Below, in pieces: positions 46,825 through 57,035 of a stretch of 57,035 bases of DNA; within the stretch, counting starts at the first letter, position 1; each line of letters opens with the position of its first letter. The DNA is from Paludibacteraceae bacterium (GTDB lineage: Bacteria; Bacteroidota; Bacteroidia; Bacteroidales; Paludibacteraceae). The stretch is from the NCBI GenBank assembly GCA_017391525.1, contig JAFOYE010000024.1, positions 1 through 57,035 on the forward strand, in the 5' to 3' direction. The notes under the pieces were generated by a model. That model worked only from the letters and a program-made list of their open reading frames with translations, did not search any database and was not told the origin of the DNA. The position numbers and the translations under genes are program-made.

Positions 46825-49800
46825 TCATTTAACAATATAGCGAAGTGATACTTTACCAGACTCAGTGTTAACATCTACGAGATAGAATCCAGCATGTTGA
46901 GCAGCATTGAATGTCATATCTTCCGAGCTATTCACTGGGTATGTACCTAGGTTCTCACCAGTACTGCTATATACAGAGATACTTATTACCTCTGATGGAT
47001 CCAAGTTAATGAGTCGAATGAGCTCTTGTGGTTTAGCCATGCTAGGAACCAACATTGGAGCTGCTTTAGAAGTAGCGCAGGTGATAACCTCAGTTTGCAG
47101 AACACCATCGCACTCAGATTCGAACGCAGCCTCGTGGGCAATACGTGCGTAGTATTGACCAGCAGGAACTGGCATACCAGAGTTCTCGTTGTAGTAATAT
47201 CCATGTCCGAGAACAATATCGTTCTTAAGCGCAGCATCGTCTGCATAATTATCTAGGTCATCTACTACGTAATACCAAGTCACATCCTCTTCTGCTACGT
47301 TCCAACCGAAGGTCTCTTCAATATGTTTGAGGTTGATGAGCAACAAGCGGTCGCCATACTTACTCAAAGCAGAGATATTAGCCATTTCAGAGTCGTTCTC
47401 AGGTGTAGGTGTTTCTACAGTCACTGTGACAGGGTCAGACTCTACAATACCACAATCGGTAACTACTGCATACTTAACTGTAACCTCAGTGATAGTACCA
47501 TCGATAGCAGTATTAGTCATCTCAGTGTAAGTATTACCTGAGAGGATATACCACTCGATCTTAGCATTAGGTGCATAGAGTGCCTCGCTAGCGATGTGAT
47601 CTTGGATGATAGCCTCTGCTAGTGTAACATCTACCGCATTACCGCAAATAGCGATGATATCGTCAGCTGTGATAGTTGGGATAGTGTTCACATATTGCAA
47701 CAACTCGAGGGTGTAGATGATACTATCGCAACCGAGAACATTGTAAACGGTATCGTAGTATGTACCTGGAGCATCATATGTATGATTGCGCCACTCGTGA
47801 GTAGATGCTGGACAGAAGTAGTCTGTCTCCGTAGGTTCGTAGACTACATCTGGGAGGATAGTCAAGTGTAGAGTAACAATGCTATCGCAACCATTTGCTG
47901 CTGTAGTGGTGTATACGTAATCATCTGACTTATCATAGGTTTGACCATTCCAGAAGTAAGAGTCACATGCGGTTACAGTCTCCTCGGTGTAAACAGTCTT
48001 GTTGATTGTCAAGTGGAGAGTTACAACGCTATCGCAACCATTTGCTGCTGTAGTGGTGTATACGTAATCATCTGACTTATCATAGGTTTGACCATTCCAG
48101 TCGTAAGAGTCACATGCGGTTACGGTCTCCTCGGTGTAAACAGTCTTGTTGATTGTCAGGTGGAGAACATAGGTGCTATCACAACCGGCATCAGGATTGA
48201 CAGTATGAGTGTATAGACCACTTTGGGTAAGTGTCATACCAAACCAGTCGTAAGAATCACAAGCCACTTGAATATCCTCATGGTAGAATGACTTGTTGAT
48301 AGTCAAGTGGAGCACATAGGTGCTGTCACAACCTGCAGCGGTTTGACCAGTGAAGGTGTAGTCGCCAGAATCAGAATAAGTCTTACCATCGACAGCCCAT
48401 GTATAAGAGTCGCATGCCTCAACAGTCTCCTCATGGAAGAATGAGTTGTTGATAGTCAAATGGAGAGTAGTTACGCTATCGCAACCATTAAGGGTAGTAC
48501 CATTGAAGGTATAAGTACCAGAGGTGGTATAGTTTTGACCATTCCATGTGTAAGAGTCGCAAGCTACAACGGTATCTGTACCCGTAACAGGTAGCACATC
48601 GAAGGTGTGGGTAGTAGTGATCTTGTTATCACAACCAGCCTCAACCACCAATGTCATGGTGTGGGTAGTAGCGCCACAAGGAACAACAGTATTGAGCGAA
48701 GCATCGGTCCAATAGATATTATTCACATCGGCGATAGCCTCGGTGTCGTTGCCGTTGTAGTAAGCCATGATAGCAGCAACAGAACCAGTCACATCAGGAA
48801 CAAGTCCTTGTGTCAAGACTGGTGTAGCGCCAGAGATAGTAGCAAGTACTTCGTCGGTCATCACCTCAGGAGCTACGATAGGAGTAATCACGTAGGTATA
48901 CACAGAATCCTCACATTGAGAAACGGCTACCGTATCATTCCAAGTTTGAGTAGAAGGAATCAAGGAAGAGATGATGTGCTTCTCGTTTGTAATAGGATCT
49001 ACATATTCTGTACCATCGCACGCGTAATCATTAATAGTCTTTTGGTGAACTGTTCTAGCCAAGACAGTCAAGTGCAAGTATGGTTTGACACTATCGCAAC
49101 CGAGAGAAGACTTGATGATATCCTCTTCGATATCAGAAGTACCAATACCAACTCTACTTCCTCGATAGGTAACACCATTAACAGGCCAGTAGTAAGAATC
49201 ATCTAAGCAGATAGTTACTGAATCGTGTTGCTCAACTAGTTCAGGAAGAACTGTCAAATGGAGAGTAACTACACTGTCACATCCGTTTTGACTGCGTAAT
49301 GTATCGGTGTAATAACCGGTCACATTATAAGAATTATTGTTCCAGAAGTATGTTTCATTCGGACAAATTTGTGTTTCAATTGTGTCATGAGCAATCTCTG
49401 CAAACACATTCAAGTGGAGGATCAAAATTGCACTATCACAACCATGAACATTGGTCAAAGTGGTAGTATGATCTCCGGCTATATCGAAGCTCATATTCTC
49501 CCACGAATATGGTAATTCAGAAGGACAAATAGTAACCGTTTGCTCAATTGTCTTAACAGGTTCAACAGTCACATCTAAGTCGTATGTAGTAGTCACTTTG
49601 TTACCACATTCATCTTCGATAACGAGGGTTACAGGACATTTGTCTGCACCGCAAGGTACATCAGTCGTGTTCTCCCAAGTCACAACAACCACATCAGCTA
49701 CAGTCTCATCATCGAGAGAAGCATAGTGTGCTTTGATAGCAGCTACTGTAGCGCTAAGATCAGGAGTTACACCAGGAACGATGGTTGGAGTAGAACCACC

Positions 49801-52800
49801 TAAAGCAGTTACCAATTCATCCTTGGTCAAAGCTACTGGTGCTACCAATGGTTTAGCGATATAGGTGTAAACGCTATCCAATGTGCTAGAAACATTCACG
49901 GTATCATTCCATGTTAGGATGGCAGGAAGGTCATCTGTACAGTGGTATGTCATGATAGTTTCATATGCATATTGTTTTTGTGGAGTGACTGTATCAGGAG
50001 TGACAGTAACAGTCAAAGCGCCTGTAGCGAACACGTGGAGATATACTGTATCAACATCAATATCTACGAAGTAATCAGCATCTAGACGTTGTGTGATAGT
50101 AGCACGTGGTTCGATGGCTTTCTCTTTGATTTGCAACTCATATGAAGTTACAGGACAGTCGTAAGCCATTTCCAAAGTAACCTTAACGGTATCATTGCTT
50201 ACGTTGTGAGCAGTAAAGATCAAGTCATCAGCATTCTTCTTAGCTTCTGTTATATCGATCTTATACCAAGCATCTGTGTTAGGTTGCAACTCGATAGTGG
50301 TACCCAATACGTAATCCACAGCCTCCATACAAGCTTCCACTGGAACTACTTCGCCAATGATAGTGAAATAAACATACAACTCAGTAGCATCACCAACCAA
50401 TCCATAAATAGTAGCATAATCGAGGGTCTTGGTTGTGATTCCGAGAGGGAGGTTGTAAGTCATTCCGCCCAACATAGCATCATCACAATTTTCATAAACA
50501 TCAACACCCAATTGAACAACAATATTGCTATCATTATTGAATGTCAAGGTGACATCTTGCTTAGATGCTTGTACATCGGTCAAGTTAAGTTTGTACCATC
50601 CTTCCTTGAGGTCAGATAGGTTGATTGTCTTGGTCCAATCCAACTCAACAGCAGCTTCACAATCGGTAGGATCCTCTGGTACGATAGGCTCTTCTATTTT
50701 GACTATCAAGTCAGCAGATGCTTTCAAGCGAACATAGAAAGATATACCTGGAATCTTAGCTAAGATTGATGCGCCAGGGATCTTAGATAGAGCAGAGGTG
50801 TGGAATACCTTGGTCAGCTCAGATCCGCTAGGAATGGTCAAGCTCTTGTTCACGCTGACAACTACTGGACAGGTTAGAGAGAACTCCATGTCCACATCAA
50901 CAGGCTCAGCAGATGGGTTGATGATGGTCAATGCTACATCATCTTTCAGTGCCTTCAATACATCCATGTCAATCTTGTACCATTTATCAACGTTTGCCTC
51001 GAGGTTGATACCCTTGTTGAGATCAAACAACTCAGCACCATGGCAAGGATCATCGGTGTTATTGATCATATCAACGTTGAAGTGAACGGCTTTATCTGTA
51101 GTGAGTTCTACATATACCTCTGTTACATCATCGTTGACCAACTTATCAATTGCATCAAAAATTTTCTCGTAAACAACCATAGCATAGTTCATACTGCCAG
51201 GAAGCACGAAGATGGTCTTGGTAGCGATATTATACTCGCAACCTACTGTGGCACCTACTGTAATTTTGGTCAAGTCTTCTTCCTCGGTTGTAAAGTAGAA
51301 CTTAGGCAACATGCCTGTGCTCTTGAACAATGATTTAGGAAGTCTGTACCAAGATGTACCTGCTTGGTGAGTATATTGTACACCAGACTGGATGGTAGGA
51401 GCATTGTCGCATGGAGTATTATCGAATACCAAAGCACTCTCAGAAGAAGCTGCTAGTTCGATGGTCTCGTTGGAGTAAACCTTAACATACAACTCCTCTA
51501 CGCGAGAAGCAGCGAATACGCTATAGTCGATCACCTTATCTACACTCATACCTGCAGGAACAACGCATGCGTATGGAATAGAATAGGTGTAAGGACAATG
51601 CAAAGCTACCTCACCATACATCACTGCCAACTCGCTAGAGTGGTTAGTAAAGGTAAGTTTTACTTGTTGCGCATTATTCTTAACTGGATCAATATCGAAG
51701 TGATACCATTGGGTAGAACCGGCTTGATGTACAGCACCCTTGTTCCAGTCGAACTCAATAGCATCCTCACAAGTTAGGATATCAACACCAATGGTGATAT
51801 AAACATACAACTCATTGAGGCTACCCAACATAGAGAGGGCTGATGCAGGAATTGATTGCTCAAACAAACCTACGTTGAAAGCGTGCGTATAGGTATAGAG
51901 GAAACTGCTATTCTCGCAACTGCGGAAGATGTCAAACTTAACACCTGTCTCCTCACCCAAATCGTTGTTGACACTAATCTTGGAGATTTGGCCATTCTTC
52001 AATGGGGTCAAGTCTACGCGATACCAACCAGTTGCCAACTCAGAAAGTTTGATGGTCTTGCTGAAATCCAAATCTTTTGCATTTTCGCAACCATCTGGAA
52101 CTTCTGGAGTAACCATTGTGAAGGTATCTACATCCAACACAAGGTGGCCATTTGCCAATACTCGGATATATGCAGTATCGATTCCATTGAACTTATCACC
52201 ATATTGATCCCATGCCATATTGATCATGCCAGCTGTGATAGAATCCACGCGATTGTGATCGCTATTCACAGTAATAGTACTATCAACGGTTACCAAAGCA
52301 GGACATGATGTAGCCAAAGATAAGTCCACCTTAACTGATTTACCAGCGAGGTTTTGTGTAGTGATTACGAGGTTCTTCTCAAAGTTCTTATAGTCGTTAG
52401 GTGCAATCTTGAACCATTGCTCTACTCCATCTTCCAATTCGATATGCAAAGGATTAGCAAAATCAAGGAGTACAGCAGTAGCACAAGCCATATCTACTTC
52501 GCCACCTTCCTCTTTATTCACATAGATGTATAACTCATCCAATGTGAGGTAGCTAGAGATCATTGAGTATGGCACTTTTTGCTCAAGTCCAGTAGTTGGA
52601 ACCACAAAATTGTAAGATGTCAGATAGTTCTCGAGCATCTTAGCCTCGTCCAAGTCACATCCCTTGTAGAATTGGAAGTCAAGTGTTTGGTTAGCACCGG
52701 TGTTATTGATAAACTTAAGCGAGAAGTCGCTATGGATAGTGGTCAAATCAACCACGTACCAACCCTTAGCCAGTTTTTCAACATCGATAGCTTGGGTGAT

Positions 52801-55800
52801 ATCTAGTGGAGTAGCACTATCACAACCAGGCTCTACATGTTCTGGAATGCTGTCACCTTCTTCAATAGACAAATCGCCATTTGCGCGAATGCGAACGAAG
52901 TAAACGAAATCATCCTTGAGTTGTTCTGGAAGGTTATTAGTAATCTTATCAGGAATATTGAATTTAGCTACTACTTGGTCGTACAAGTTAGTGATTGCAG
53001 AAGCTGGGAATACCAATGGAAGATTTACTCCAGCAGGTACATCCACTGATTTGATAGCACTAACGATCAATGGGCAAGTAGGAGTAACTTCAAACTCTAC
53101 CTCAACTGGTTTGTCAGATGGGTTATTGAGGTTGAAAGCAATCTTCTTATCACCCAAAGCACGAATATCATTCAGGTTAACAGAATACCAAACATCTTCA
53201 TTAGCGGTAAGATCAACATCAAGTGGTTGAGACAGGTCGAGCTTAGTAGCTTTTTCGCAGCCACCAGCGTATTCCATGTCAATACCGAACTTGAATGATT
53301 GGTCAGTAGTCATTTCTACATATACAGCCTCTACATCATCGTGTACGAATTTATTCAACACATCAAAGATGAAACCAGGCATGCGGAATGACACCTCAAG
53401 ACCCTTGGTAGAAGGTAGTTTGATAGTTCCGTGGGTAGCGATATTGTATTCGCAACCTACGGTAGCACCCATAGTGAGCGATGTGGTTGCTTCAGCCGCA
53501 TAGCGGAACTTAGGCAAACGGCTTACATCGCTGAAGAGTGAACGATCAAACTTATACCATTTAGTACCAGGGGCATGTGTATATGCTTCGCCGTTCTTTA
53601 CCTCAACAGCATTCTCGCAAGCTGCGTAGTCGTTTGCTGATGCTTGAGATTTCTCGGCTACAGCTTTCAGAGAAATATTTTCTTCGGTGATCAACGCCAC
53701 ATATAGTTGATCCAATTTAGTAGAAGCAAAGTAGCTGTAATCCACCACTTTATCAACGCTCATGCCCGCTGGGATAGCAAATACCATTGGCAATGCCACA
53801 TCAAATGGACATGTGAGTGATGTCAACATAGCCACCCAAGCCAAAGAGTTAGACTCGTTGGTCAAGGTAAGGCGCACTTGCTGTTTGTTGGCTTTGACAG
53901 AAGCGATATCAAAGCTGAGCCATTGAGCGTCGCCAGCATTGATAGTAGCACCTGTCTCCCAATTGAACTCGCGAGCGTCGTCACAACCAAAACCAAAGCC
54001 ATAATCGATATCAATACCGAAAGCAATTGGCTGATCGGTAGTCACTTGTAGATACATCTCCTTCACCTCTTGGTTGAGTGCTTTGTCAAGCATGTTACCA
54101 ATCAGGCGTGTAGGGAATACGGTCAAGTCCGCCCAAGTAGGCAATGAGAAGGTGGACATACCAAACGTAGAGTGCTCGCAATCTACAGTTGCAGCGATGG
54201 TCACATTGGCGGCTTGCTTGCCATTATTAATAAACGCAAGGTCTGGAATGAGTGAGAGTTGATTCAACAAATCGTCGGTCACTCGGTACCACTTGGTAGT
54301 ACCAGCAGTTTGCTCATACTTAACGCCTCTTGCGATTGTTACAGCTTGGTTGCAGTCAGTAGGATCGGCAAGCGCAGTAAATGTCTTAGCCACCAACTCT
54401 ACTTCAGCAGCTTGAATAGTTTCGATATCCTTTGGAACCATAGCCATAATATCGTCCATAGAACGAACACTAGCGAGCTCCATGATAGAAGTAGCAGTAG
54501 TAGGGATCACCATAGCAGAAACATAGAAATGCTCTGGGTGAGGAAGAAGAGCGAACAAGTTATAGTTGATCACTTGGCTCAAGGTTTGACCTGGTTGAAC
54601 TGGCAATACGTAAGGAATGGTATCCTTAGACTTGCAAGTAGGAAGAATATCACCCATCACTACCACCAAGTTTTTAGACTTGTTGGTGAATGAGAGTTGG
54701 AGATGTTGGTCATTTTGTTTGATAGAAGCCAAATCGATTTCGTACCACTTGGTCTCTAGACCTTTTTGCTTAACTACAGAATTCCAGTCGAGAAGTTCGC
54801 TGTTCTCGCAGGTTGGCAATACAACAGGTTTAGCATTAACCACCTCATCATTTACCACAACATAGTTGAGTTGGATGGTCAACTCGCCATTTGTCACAAA
54901 ACGAACAAACACTTTGTTGCTATTGATAAGACCAGCCATATTGTTAACCACCTCCATTGTTACAGAGGAGTTAGCAGCCACTGGGAGTCTCTTCTCGATA
55001 GTATTCTTAACTGGGTTAGCAAAAGAGAGCGATTGAGCCAAAGTATCATCAGCATTAGTATTGTTAGTAACAACGAACTCAGCCTTCATACCACGTGGTG
55101 CGCTGAGAGTAGCAAGGTCGATCTCAAACACAGTCTCACCAGAGATAGTGTAAAATTGGCCTTCTGTCAATTTCTCATCAACAGTCCACCACTCATCCAA
55201 TACTGGAGGTGCTGGTTTTTCAGTCACCTTCAACTCGAGAGGTTGATCGGTAGTGAGTTTGAGGTATACATAGTCGTCATTCAACTCGTCAATGAAGACA
55301 CGACCAAACTCCTCGGTAATGTCGCTACCAGCAGGAATAGACCAGTTGTAGCCCCAGATAGTAGAAGCTGGACAGTCAAGACTAAGTTCAAACTTCACTT
55401 GAGCTTGAGTAGCTGCTGTATTGGTTACGACAAAGTCAAGCTCTTGGTTGAGTGACTTCACCTCTGCCAAGTTAAGACGATACCAAGTCTCGCCAACTGG
55501 AACGTCTTCGCCAGTCCAGTCGAAATCTTGGGATTTGGTACAAGCGTCATCTACAATATCGCTTGTCTCGTACTTCTTAGCAGACAATTTGATAGTTTGC
55601 TCAGAATGAAGTTCTAGGTAAAGGTACCTAACATTCATTTCTAAGAGCATCTTCACATTTTGGCTCAAGAGTTTGTAATCTCTTGCGGCAATTGTGTAAG
55701 ACTGATCCTTTACGATAGCTGTGTCTACATTGTAGCTAAAGAATGGTGTAGAAACAGAAATCGTAGCAGATACATCTACTGTAACCTTAGATGGCTGATC

Positions 55801-56019
55801 TGACAAGTTTGTCAAATAGAGCGCTAAGGTAGGATCAACAAGACCAGAGATAGAATCAAGATCCACGCGATACCAAGATGTCGTACCAGCTTGATGATCA
55901 TGTCCTTCTCCCCAACGAAAATCAATAGCATTGGCTTTCGCTGACCCATCATTCAATCCTACGGCCATCATGCAGACGGTCATCATAAGAGTGATGGTTG
56001 TAAGTAAAAATCTACGCAT
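46825..56019 (-). CDS. Giant T9SS-exported surface protein (3064 aa)
   Basis: Signal peptide MRRFLLTTITLMMTVCMMAV. Residues about 25-2080 hold 16 degenerate ~125-residue beta modules; each starts C..A...d and reaches a W-Y/F-x-[ILV] line (CENAKDLDFSKTIKL ... GWYRVDL), then NNSS-type strands, a mid-module Cys-Pro and a line like ELYVYI. Then come spacer domains and nine Cys modules of ~48 residues with the pattern CDSY.WNG.TY..SG.Y......GCDS...LHLTI. The C-terminus (RLINLDPSEVISISVYSSTG, GFYLVDVNTESGKVSLRYIV) is a T9SS type A sorting domain. Probably an adhesin, a surface-layer or a matrix protein. Two Cys modules (DNA 47865-48140) are nearly identical. Promoter at 56115; operon with the barrel at 45464. 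Confidence 0.9.
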   Translation of the reverse strand: MRRFLLTTITLMMTVCMMAVGLNDGSAKANAIDFRWGEGHDHQAGTTSWYRVDLDSISGLVDPTLALYLTNLSDQPSKVTVDVSATISVSTPFFSYNVDTAIVKDQSYTIAARDYKLLSQNVKMLLEMNVRYLYLELHSEQTIKLSAKKYETSDIVDDACTKSQDFDWTGEDVPVGETWYRLNLAEVKSLNQELDFVVTNTAATQAQVKFELSLDCPASTIWGYNWSIPAGSDITEEFGRVFIDELNDDYVYLKLTTDQPLELKVTEKPAPPVLDEWWTVDEKLTEGQFYTISGETVFEIDLATLSAPRGMKAEFVVTNNTNADDTLAQSLSFANPVKNTIEKRLPVAANSSVTMEVVNNMAGLINSNKVFVRFVTNGELTIQLNYVVVNDEVVNAKPVVLPTCENSELLDWNSVVKQKGLETKWYEIDLASIKQNDQHLQLSFTNKSKNLVVVMGDILPTCKSKDTIPYVLPVQPGQTLSQVINYNLFALLPHPEHFYVSAMVIPTTATSIMELASVRSMDDIMAMVPKDIETIQAAEVELVAKTFTALADPTDCNQAVTIARGVKYEQTAGTTKWYRVTDDLLNQLSLIPDLAFINNGKQAANVTIAATVDCEHSTFGMSTFSLPTWADLTVFPTRLIGNMLDKALNQEVKEMYLQVTTDQPIAFGIDIDYGFGFGCDDAREFNWETGATINAGDAQWLSFDIASVKANKQQVRLTLTNESNSLAWVAMLTSLTCPFDVALPMVFAIPAGMSVDKVVDYSYFASTKLDQLYVALITEENISLKAVAEKSQASANDYAACENAVEVKNGEAYTHAPGTKWYKFDRSLFSDVSRLPKFRYAAEATTSLTMGATVGCEYNIATHGTIKLPSTKGLEVSFRMPGFIFDVLNKFVHDDVEAVYVEMTTDQSFKFGIDMEYAGGCEKATKLDLSQPLDVDLTANEDVWYSVNLNDIRALGDKKIAFNLNNPSDKPVEVEFEVTPTCPLIVSAIKSVDVPAGVNLPLVFPASAITNLYDQVVAKFNIPDKITNNLPEQLKDDFVYFVRIRANGDLSIEEGDSIPEHVEPGCDSATPLDITQAIDVEKLAKGWYVVDLTTIHSDFSLKFINNTGANQTLDFQFYKGCDLDEAKMLENYLTSYNFVVPTTGLEQKVPYSMISSYLTLDELYIYVNKEEGGEVDMACATAVLLDFANPLHIELEDGVEQWFKIAPNDYKNFEKNLVITTQNLAGKSVKVDLSLATSCPALVTVDSTITVNSDHNRVDSITAGMINMAWDQYGDKFNGIDTAYIRVLANGHLVLDVDTFTMVTPEVPDGCENAKDLDFSKTIKLSELATGWYRVDLTPLKNGQISKISVNNDLGEETGVKFDIFRSCENSSFLYTYTHAFNVGLFEQSIPASALSMLGSLNELYVYITIGVDILTCEDAIEFDWNKGAVHQAGSTQWYHFDIDPVKNNAQQVKLTFTNHSSELAVMYGEVALHCPYTYSIPYACVVPAGMSVDKVIDYSVFAASRVEELYVKVYSNETIELAASSESALVFDNTPCDNAPTIQSGVQYTHQAGTSWYRLPKSLFKSTGMLPKFYFTTEEEDLTKITVGATVGCEYNIATKTIFVLPGSMNYAMVVYEKIFDAIDKLVNDDVTEVYVELTTDKAVHFNVDMINNTDDPCHGAELFDLNKGINLEANVDKWYKIDMDVLKALKDDVALTIINPSAEPVDVDMEFSLTCPVVVSVNKSLTIPSGSELTKVFHTSALSKIPGASILAKIPGISFYVRLKASADLIVKIEEPIVPEDPTDCEAAVELDWTKTINLSDLKEGWYKLNLTDVQASKQDVTLTFNNDSNIVVQLGVDVYENCDDAMLGGMTYNLPLGITTKTLDYATIYGLVGDATELYVYFTIIGEVVPVEACMEAVDYVLGTTIELQPNTDAWYKIDITEAKKNADDLIFTAHNVSNDTVKVTLEMAYDCPVTSYELQIKEKAIEPRATITQRLDADYFVDIDVDTVYLHVFATGALTVTVTPDTVTPQKQYAYETIMTYHCTDDLPAILTWNDTVNVSSTLDSVYTYIAKPLVAPVALTKDELVTALGGSTPTIVPGVTPDLSATVAAIKAHYASLDDETVADVVVVTWENTTDVPCGADKCPVTLVIEDECGNKVTTTYDLDVTVEPVKTIEQTVTICPSELPYSWENMSFDIAGDHTTTLTNVHGCDSAILILHLNVFAEIAHDTIETQICPNETYFWNNNSYNVTGYYTDTLRSQNGCDSVVTLHLTVLPELVEQHDSVTICLDDSYYWPVNGVTYRGSRVGIGTSDIEEDIIKSSLGCDSVKPYLHLTVLARTVHQKTINDYACDGTEYVDPITNEKHIISSLIPSTQTWNDTVAVSQCEDSVYTYVITPIVAPEVMTDEVLATISGATPVLTQGLVPDVTGSVAAIMAYYNGNDTEAIADVNNIYWTDASLNTVVPCGATTHTMTLVVEAGCDNKITTTHTFDVLPVTGTDTVVACDSYTWNGQNYTTSGTYTFNGTTLNGCDSVTTLHLTINNSFFHEETVEACDSYTWAVDGKTYSDSGDYTFTGQTAAGCDSTYVLHLTINKSFYHEDIQVACDSYDWFGMTLTQSGLYTHTVNPDAGCDSTYVLHLTINKTVYTEETVTACDSYDWNGQTYDKSDDYVYTTTAANGCDSVVTLHLTINKTVYTEETVTACDSYFWNGQTYDKSDDYVYTTTAANGCDSIVTLHLTILPDVVYEPTETDYFCPASTHEWRNHTYDAPGTYYDTVYNVLGCDSIIYTLELLQYVNTIPTITADDIIAICGNAVDVTLAEAIIQDHIASEALYAPNAKIEWYILSGNTYTEMTNTAIDGTITEVTVKYAVVTDCGIVESDPVTVTVETPTPENDSEMANISALSKYGDRLLLINLKHIEETFGWNVAEEDVTWYYVVDDLDNYADDAALKNDIVLGHGYYYNENSGMPVPAGQYYARIAHEAAFESECDGVLQTEVITCATSKAAPMLVPSMAKPQELIRLINLDPSEVISISVYSSTGENLGTYPVNSSEDMTFNAAQHAGFYLVDVNTESGKVSLRYIVK
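47865..48140. repeat. Nearly identical tandem ~140-bp DNA repeats in the giant gene
   Basis: Two adjacent copies (about 47868-48005 and 48009-48147) encode Cys modules that differ in one residue, CDSYDWNGQTYDKS and CDSYFWNGQTYDKS. Silent sites are also nearly all identical, so the duplication or conversion is recent. Confidence 0.8.
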
Positions 56020-56114
56020 CTTTTTAAATTGTTATTTAGTTATTAATGTTAATTATTCGACTGATAAACAATCCCTTACGCACACACGCGAGCGCATGAA
56101 GCAACTTAAGGCTA

Positions 56115-56122
56115 CAAAGGTA
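56115..56122 (-). promoter_or_regulatory. Promoter of the giant-protein operon (-7 box)
   Basis: TACCTTTG on the minus strand; TTTG -33 box 24 nt upstream, A6 tract in the spacer. The leader is ~95 nt. Confidence 0.75.
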
Positions 56123-56224
56123 CGATTTTTTCTCCATATATCCAAACGTTTTATCTTATTTTATTAACAAAAATATAATTTGTCTAGACTATTTGATAAA
56201 TTCATGGTTTTTTTTCACATACAA

Positions 56225-56260
56225 AAAACGCGCCATTCATTGTATAGAAGGACGCGTTTT
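56225..56260 (-). terminator. Terminator of the right-edge gene
   Basis: AAAACGCG / 20-nt loop / CGCGTTTT, 18 nt after the stop at 56279, with T-rich sequence downstream on the minus strand. Confidence 0.65.
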
Positions 56261-56278
56261 AAAGAAAAATAGTGTTTT

Positions 56279-57035
56279 TTATAGTTTTTCTCCTAGTAGA
56301 GTAAACATTTCTAAGCCTCTAAGGACGTACACTACTCCACCGCGCATGATGAGTCGAGGACGATCATAAAGTGGTGTATTATTTAGTGCAGTAGAGACTA
56401 GTTCTTCCACCCACAGCAAGACTTGTTCAACGCAGCCTTGATCGTTGGCCAACATAAACTCATATGCGCCAAAGGCGTCTATTGGTTGCTCGCGATAGAG
56501 GTATGGCAGTTCTGCGCGAGAGATGACAAGCGTATCATACACTTGTTCTGGTAAAGATGCAAAGAGCAGATTGATGACATCTACTTGGAACAGGTCTTCG
56601 TTTGGCCATGACTCCACCACCAAAGAGGTGTCTGAGACATAGACTTGTGAATCATGCACATAGCTAGAGCCGTAGCACAAGAAAGTGTCTAGTACATGGG
56701 TGATGGTATCCCAACGGTGTGACACATGTAGCGCATAACGTTCATCGCAAGTATTGGGAGCAGTGATGAGTACGTCATGTTCGCCAAAGTCTTCTACGAG
56801 ATATTGTTCCTTGTAGAGGTATGGCAATTCTGTCGTTTTCAAGGAAAGGGTATCAGGCACTATCTCAGGAGCTGTGAAAGTGACGGTCACCACAGTGATT
56901 TCCCAACGTTTGCTTGCCACTTGGAATGAATCCACAAGGACTGTAGAAGAGGTATACTCTCCAGAGAAATAGGGATGGGTAAAGGTCATACCTTGGCATA
57001 GCGTATAATCTTCGTAGAAATAGTCATATTTCACC
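56279..57035 (-). CDS. C-terminal part of a secreted protein with C-terminal module, 5' end cut off
   Basis: About 251 codons are visible; the start lies beyond the right edge. The visible part consists of beta-rich repeats with Cys near their starts (EDYTLCQGMTFTHPYFSGEY, DTFLCYGSSYVHDSQVYV) and two lines of the form DTLSLKTTELPYLYKEQ and DTLVISRAELPYLYREQ, i.e. internal repeats of about 125 residues similar in style to the Cys modules of the giant protein. It ends RPRLIMRGGVVYVLRGLEMF + TLLGEKL, a divergent version of the shared C-terminal module. Function unknown; likely a surface protein. Confidence 0.75.
   Translation of the reverse strand, partial: VKYDYFYEDYTLCQGMTFTHPYFSGEYTSSTVLVDSFQVASKRWEITVVTVTFTAPEIVPDTLSLKTTELPYLYKEQYLVEDFGEHDVLITAPNTCDERYALHVSHRWDTITHVLDTFLCYGSSYVHDSQVYVSDTSLVVESWPNEDLFQVDVINLLFASLPEQVYDTLVISRAELPYLYREQPIDAFGAYEFMLANDQGCVEQVLLWVEELVSTALNNTPLYDRPRLIMRGGVVYVLRGLEMFTLLGEKL

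Larger units (their letters stand above)
56020..56278. other. Intergenic region before the giant gene
   Basis: Contains the promoter of the giant gene and the terminator of the upstream gene; nothing else recognised. Confidence 0.6.

Overview
The window looks like the chromosome of a member of the order Bacteroidales (Bacteroidota), probably host-associated. Supporting signs are about twenty promoters with the Bacteroidota -7 box TAnnTTTG, weak Shine-Dalgarno sites, class II ribonucleotide reductase, quinolinate synthase, an Amuc/SusG-era repertoire of secreted proteins, BspA leucine-rich repeats, a type IX secretion (T9SS) plug protein and a T9SS C-terminal sorting domain. I cannot name the genus.

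Layout. 1-3.2 kb: the 5' part of a MalS-like GH13 protein whose catalytic regions are altered, then gene debris (a flavodiiron protein stub and a small frameshifted ORF). 3.2-9.7 kb: Ca2+/cation antiporter, small lipoprotein, small membrane protein, nadA, secreted endonuclease I, dnaA. 10.1-23 kb: cell-envelope and housekeeping block on the minus strand (MCE protein, cell-wall amidase, tRNA-His, aminotransferase, nrdJ, acyl-ACP thioesterase, lptC, TPR protein, outer-membrane barrel, coaX, long-chain acyl-CoA ligase). 23-27 kb: secreted protein, rubredoxin, T9SS plug protein, DUF389 membrane protein, tRNA-Thr. 27-37 kb: secreted repeat proteins (Sel1, a duplicated-domain protein, BspA-like LRR, a 45-residue peptide, a 1531-residue multi-domain protein). 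37-43.4 kb: accessory stretch with AAA_14/DUF4143 ATPase, BRO-N protein and a cluster of small secreted proteins with low-complexity tails or short repeats. 43.6-57 kb: ettA, an outer-membrane barrel protein, a 3064-residue T9SS-exported giant, and the C-terminal part of another secreted protein.

The secretion theme ties the window together: the T9SS plug protein and the sorting domain on the giant protein show a T9SS, and four other secreted proteins end in a different, shared ~25-residue C-terminal module (K-x-I-x-N-G-Q-L..., ending ..YN..GQ.L) that may be a second sorting or anchoring signal.

The most unusual feature is the intergenic DNA. Many gaps are mosaics in which short linkers (GATCTACAG, GGTCTAACAG, GTTCTAAC, GTCCCATAG, GTCCTATAG) alternate with short palindromes that differ at every position, like hairpins joined by constant spacers. 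A second family is built from AGTTGAAAGTTGAGAG units. These sequences have entered reading frames: one lies in frame in nadA, a related Bacteroidota palindrome lies in frame in the antiporter, and five genes take their last codons and stop codon from repeat DNA. Promoters follow a strict rule (24 nt from the TTG-type -33 box to the -7 box, usually with an A/T tract between), and two genes carry a duplicated, damaged promoter copy upstream.
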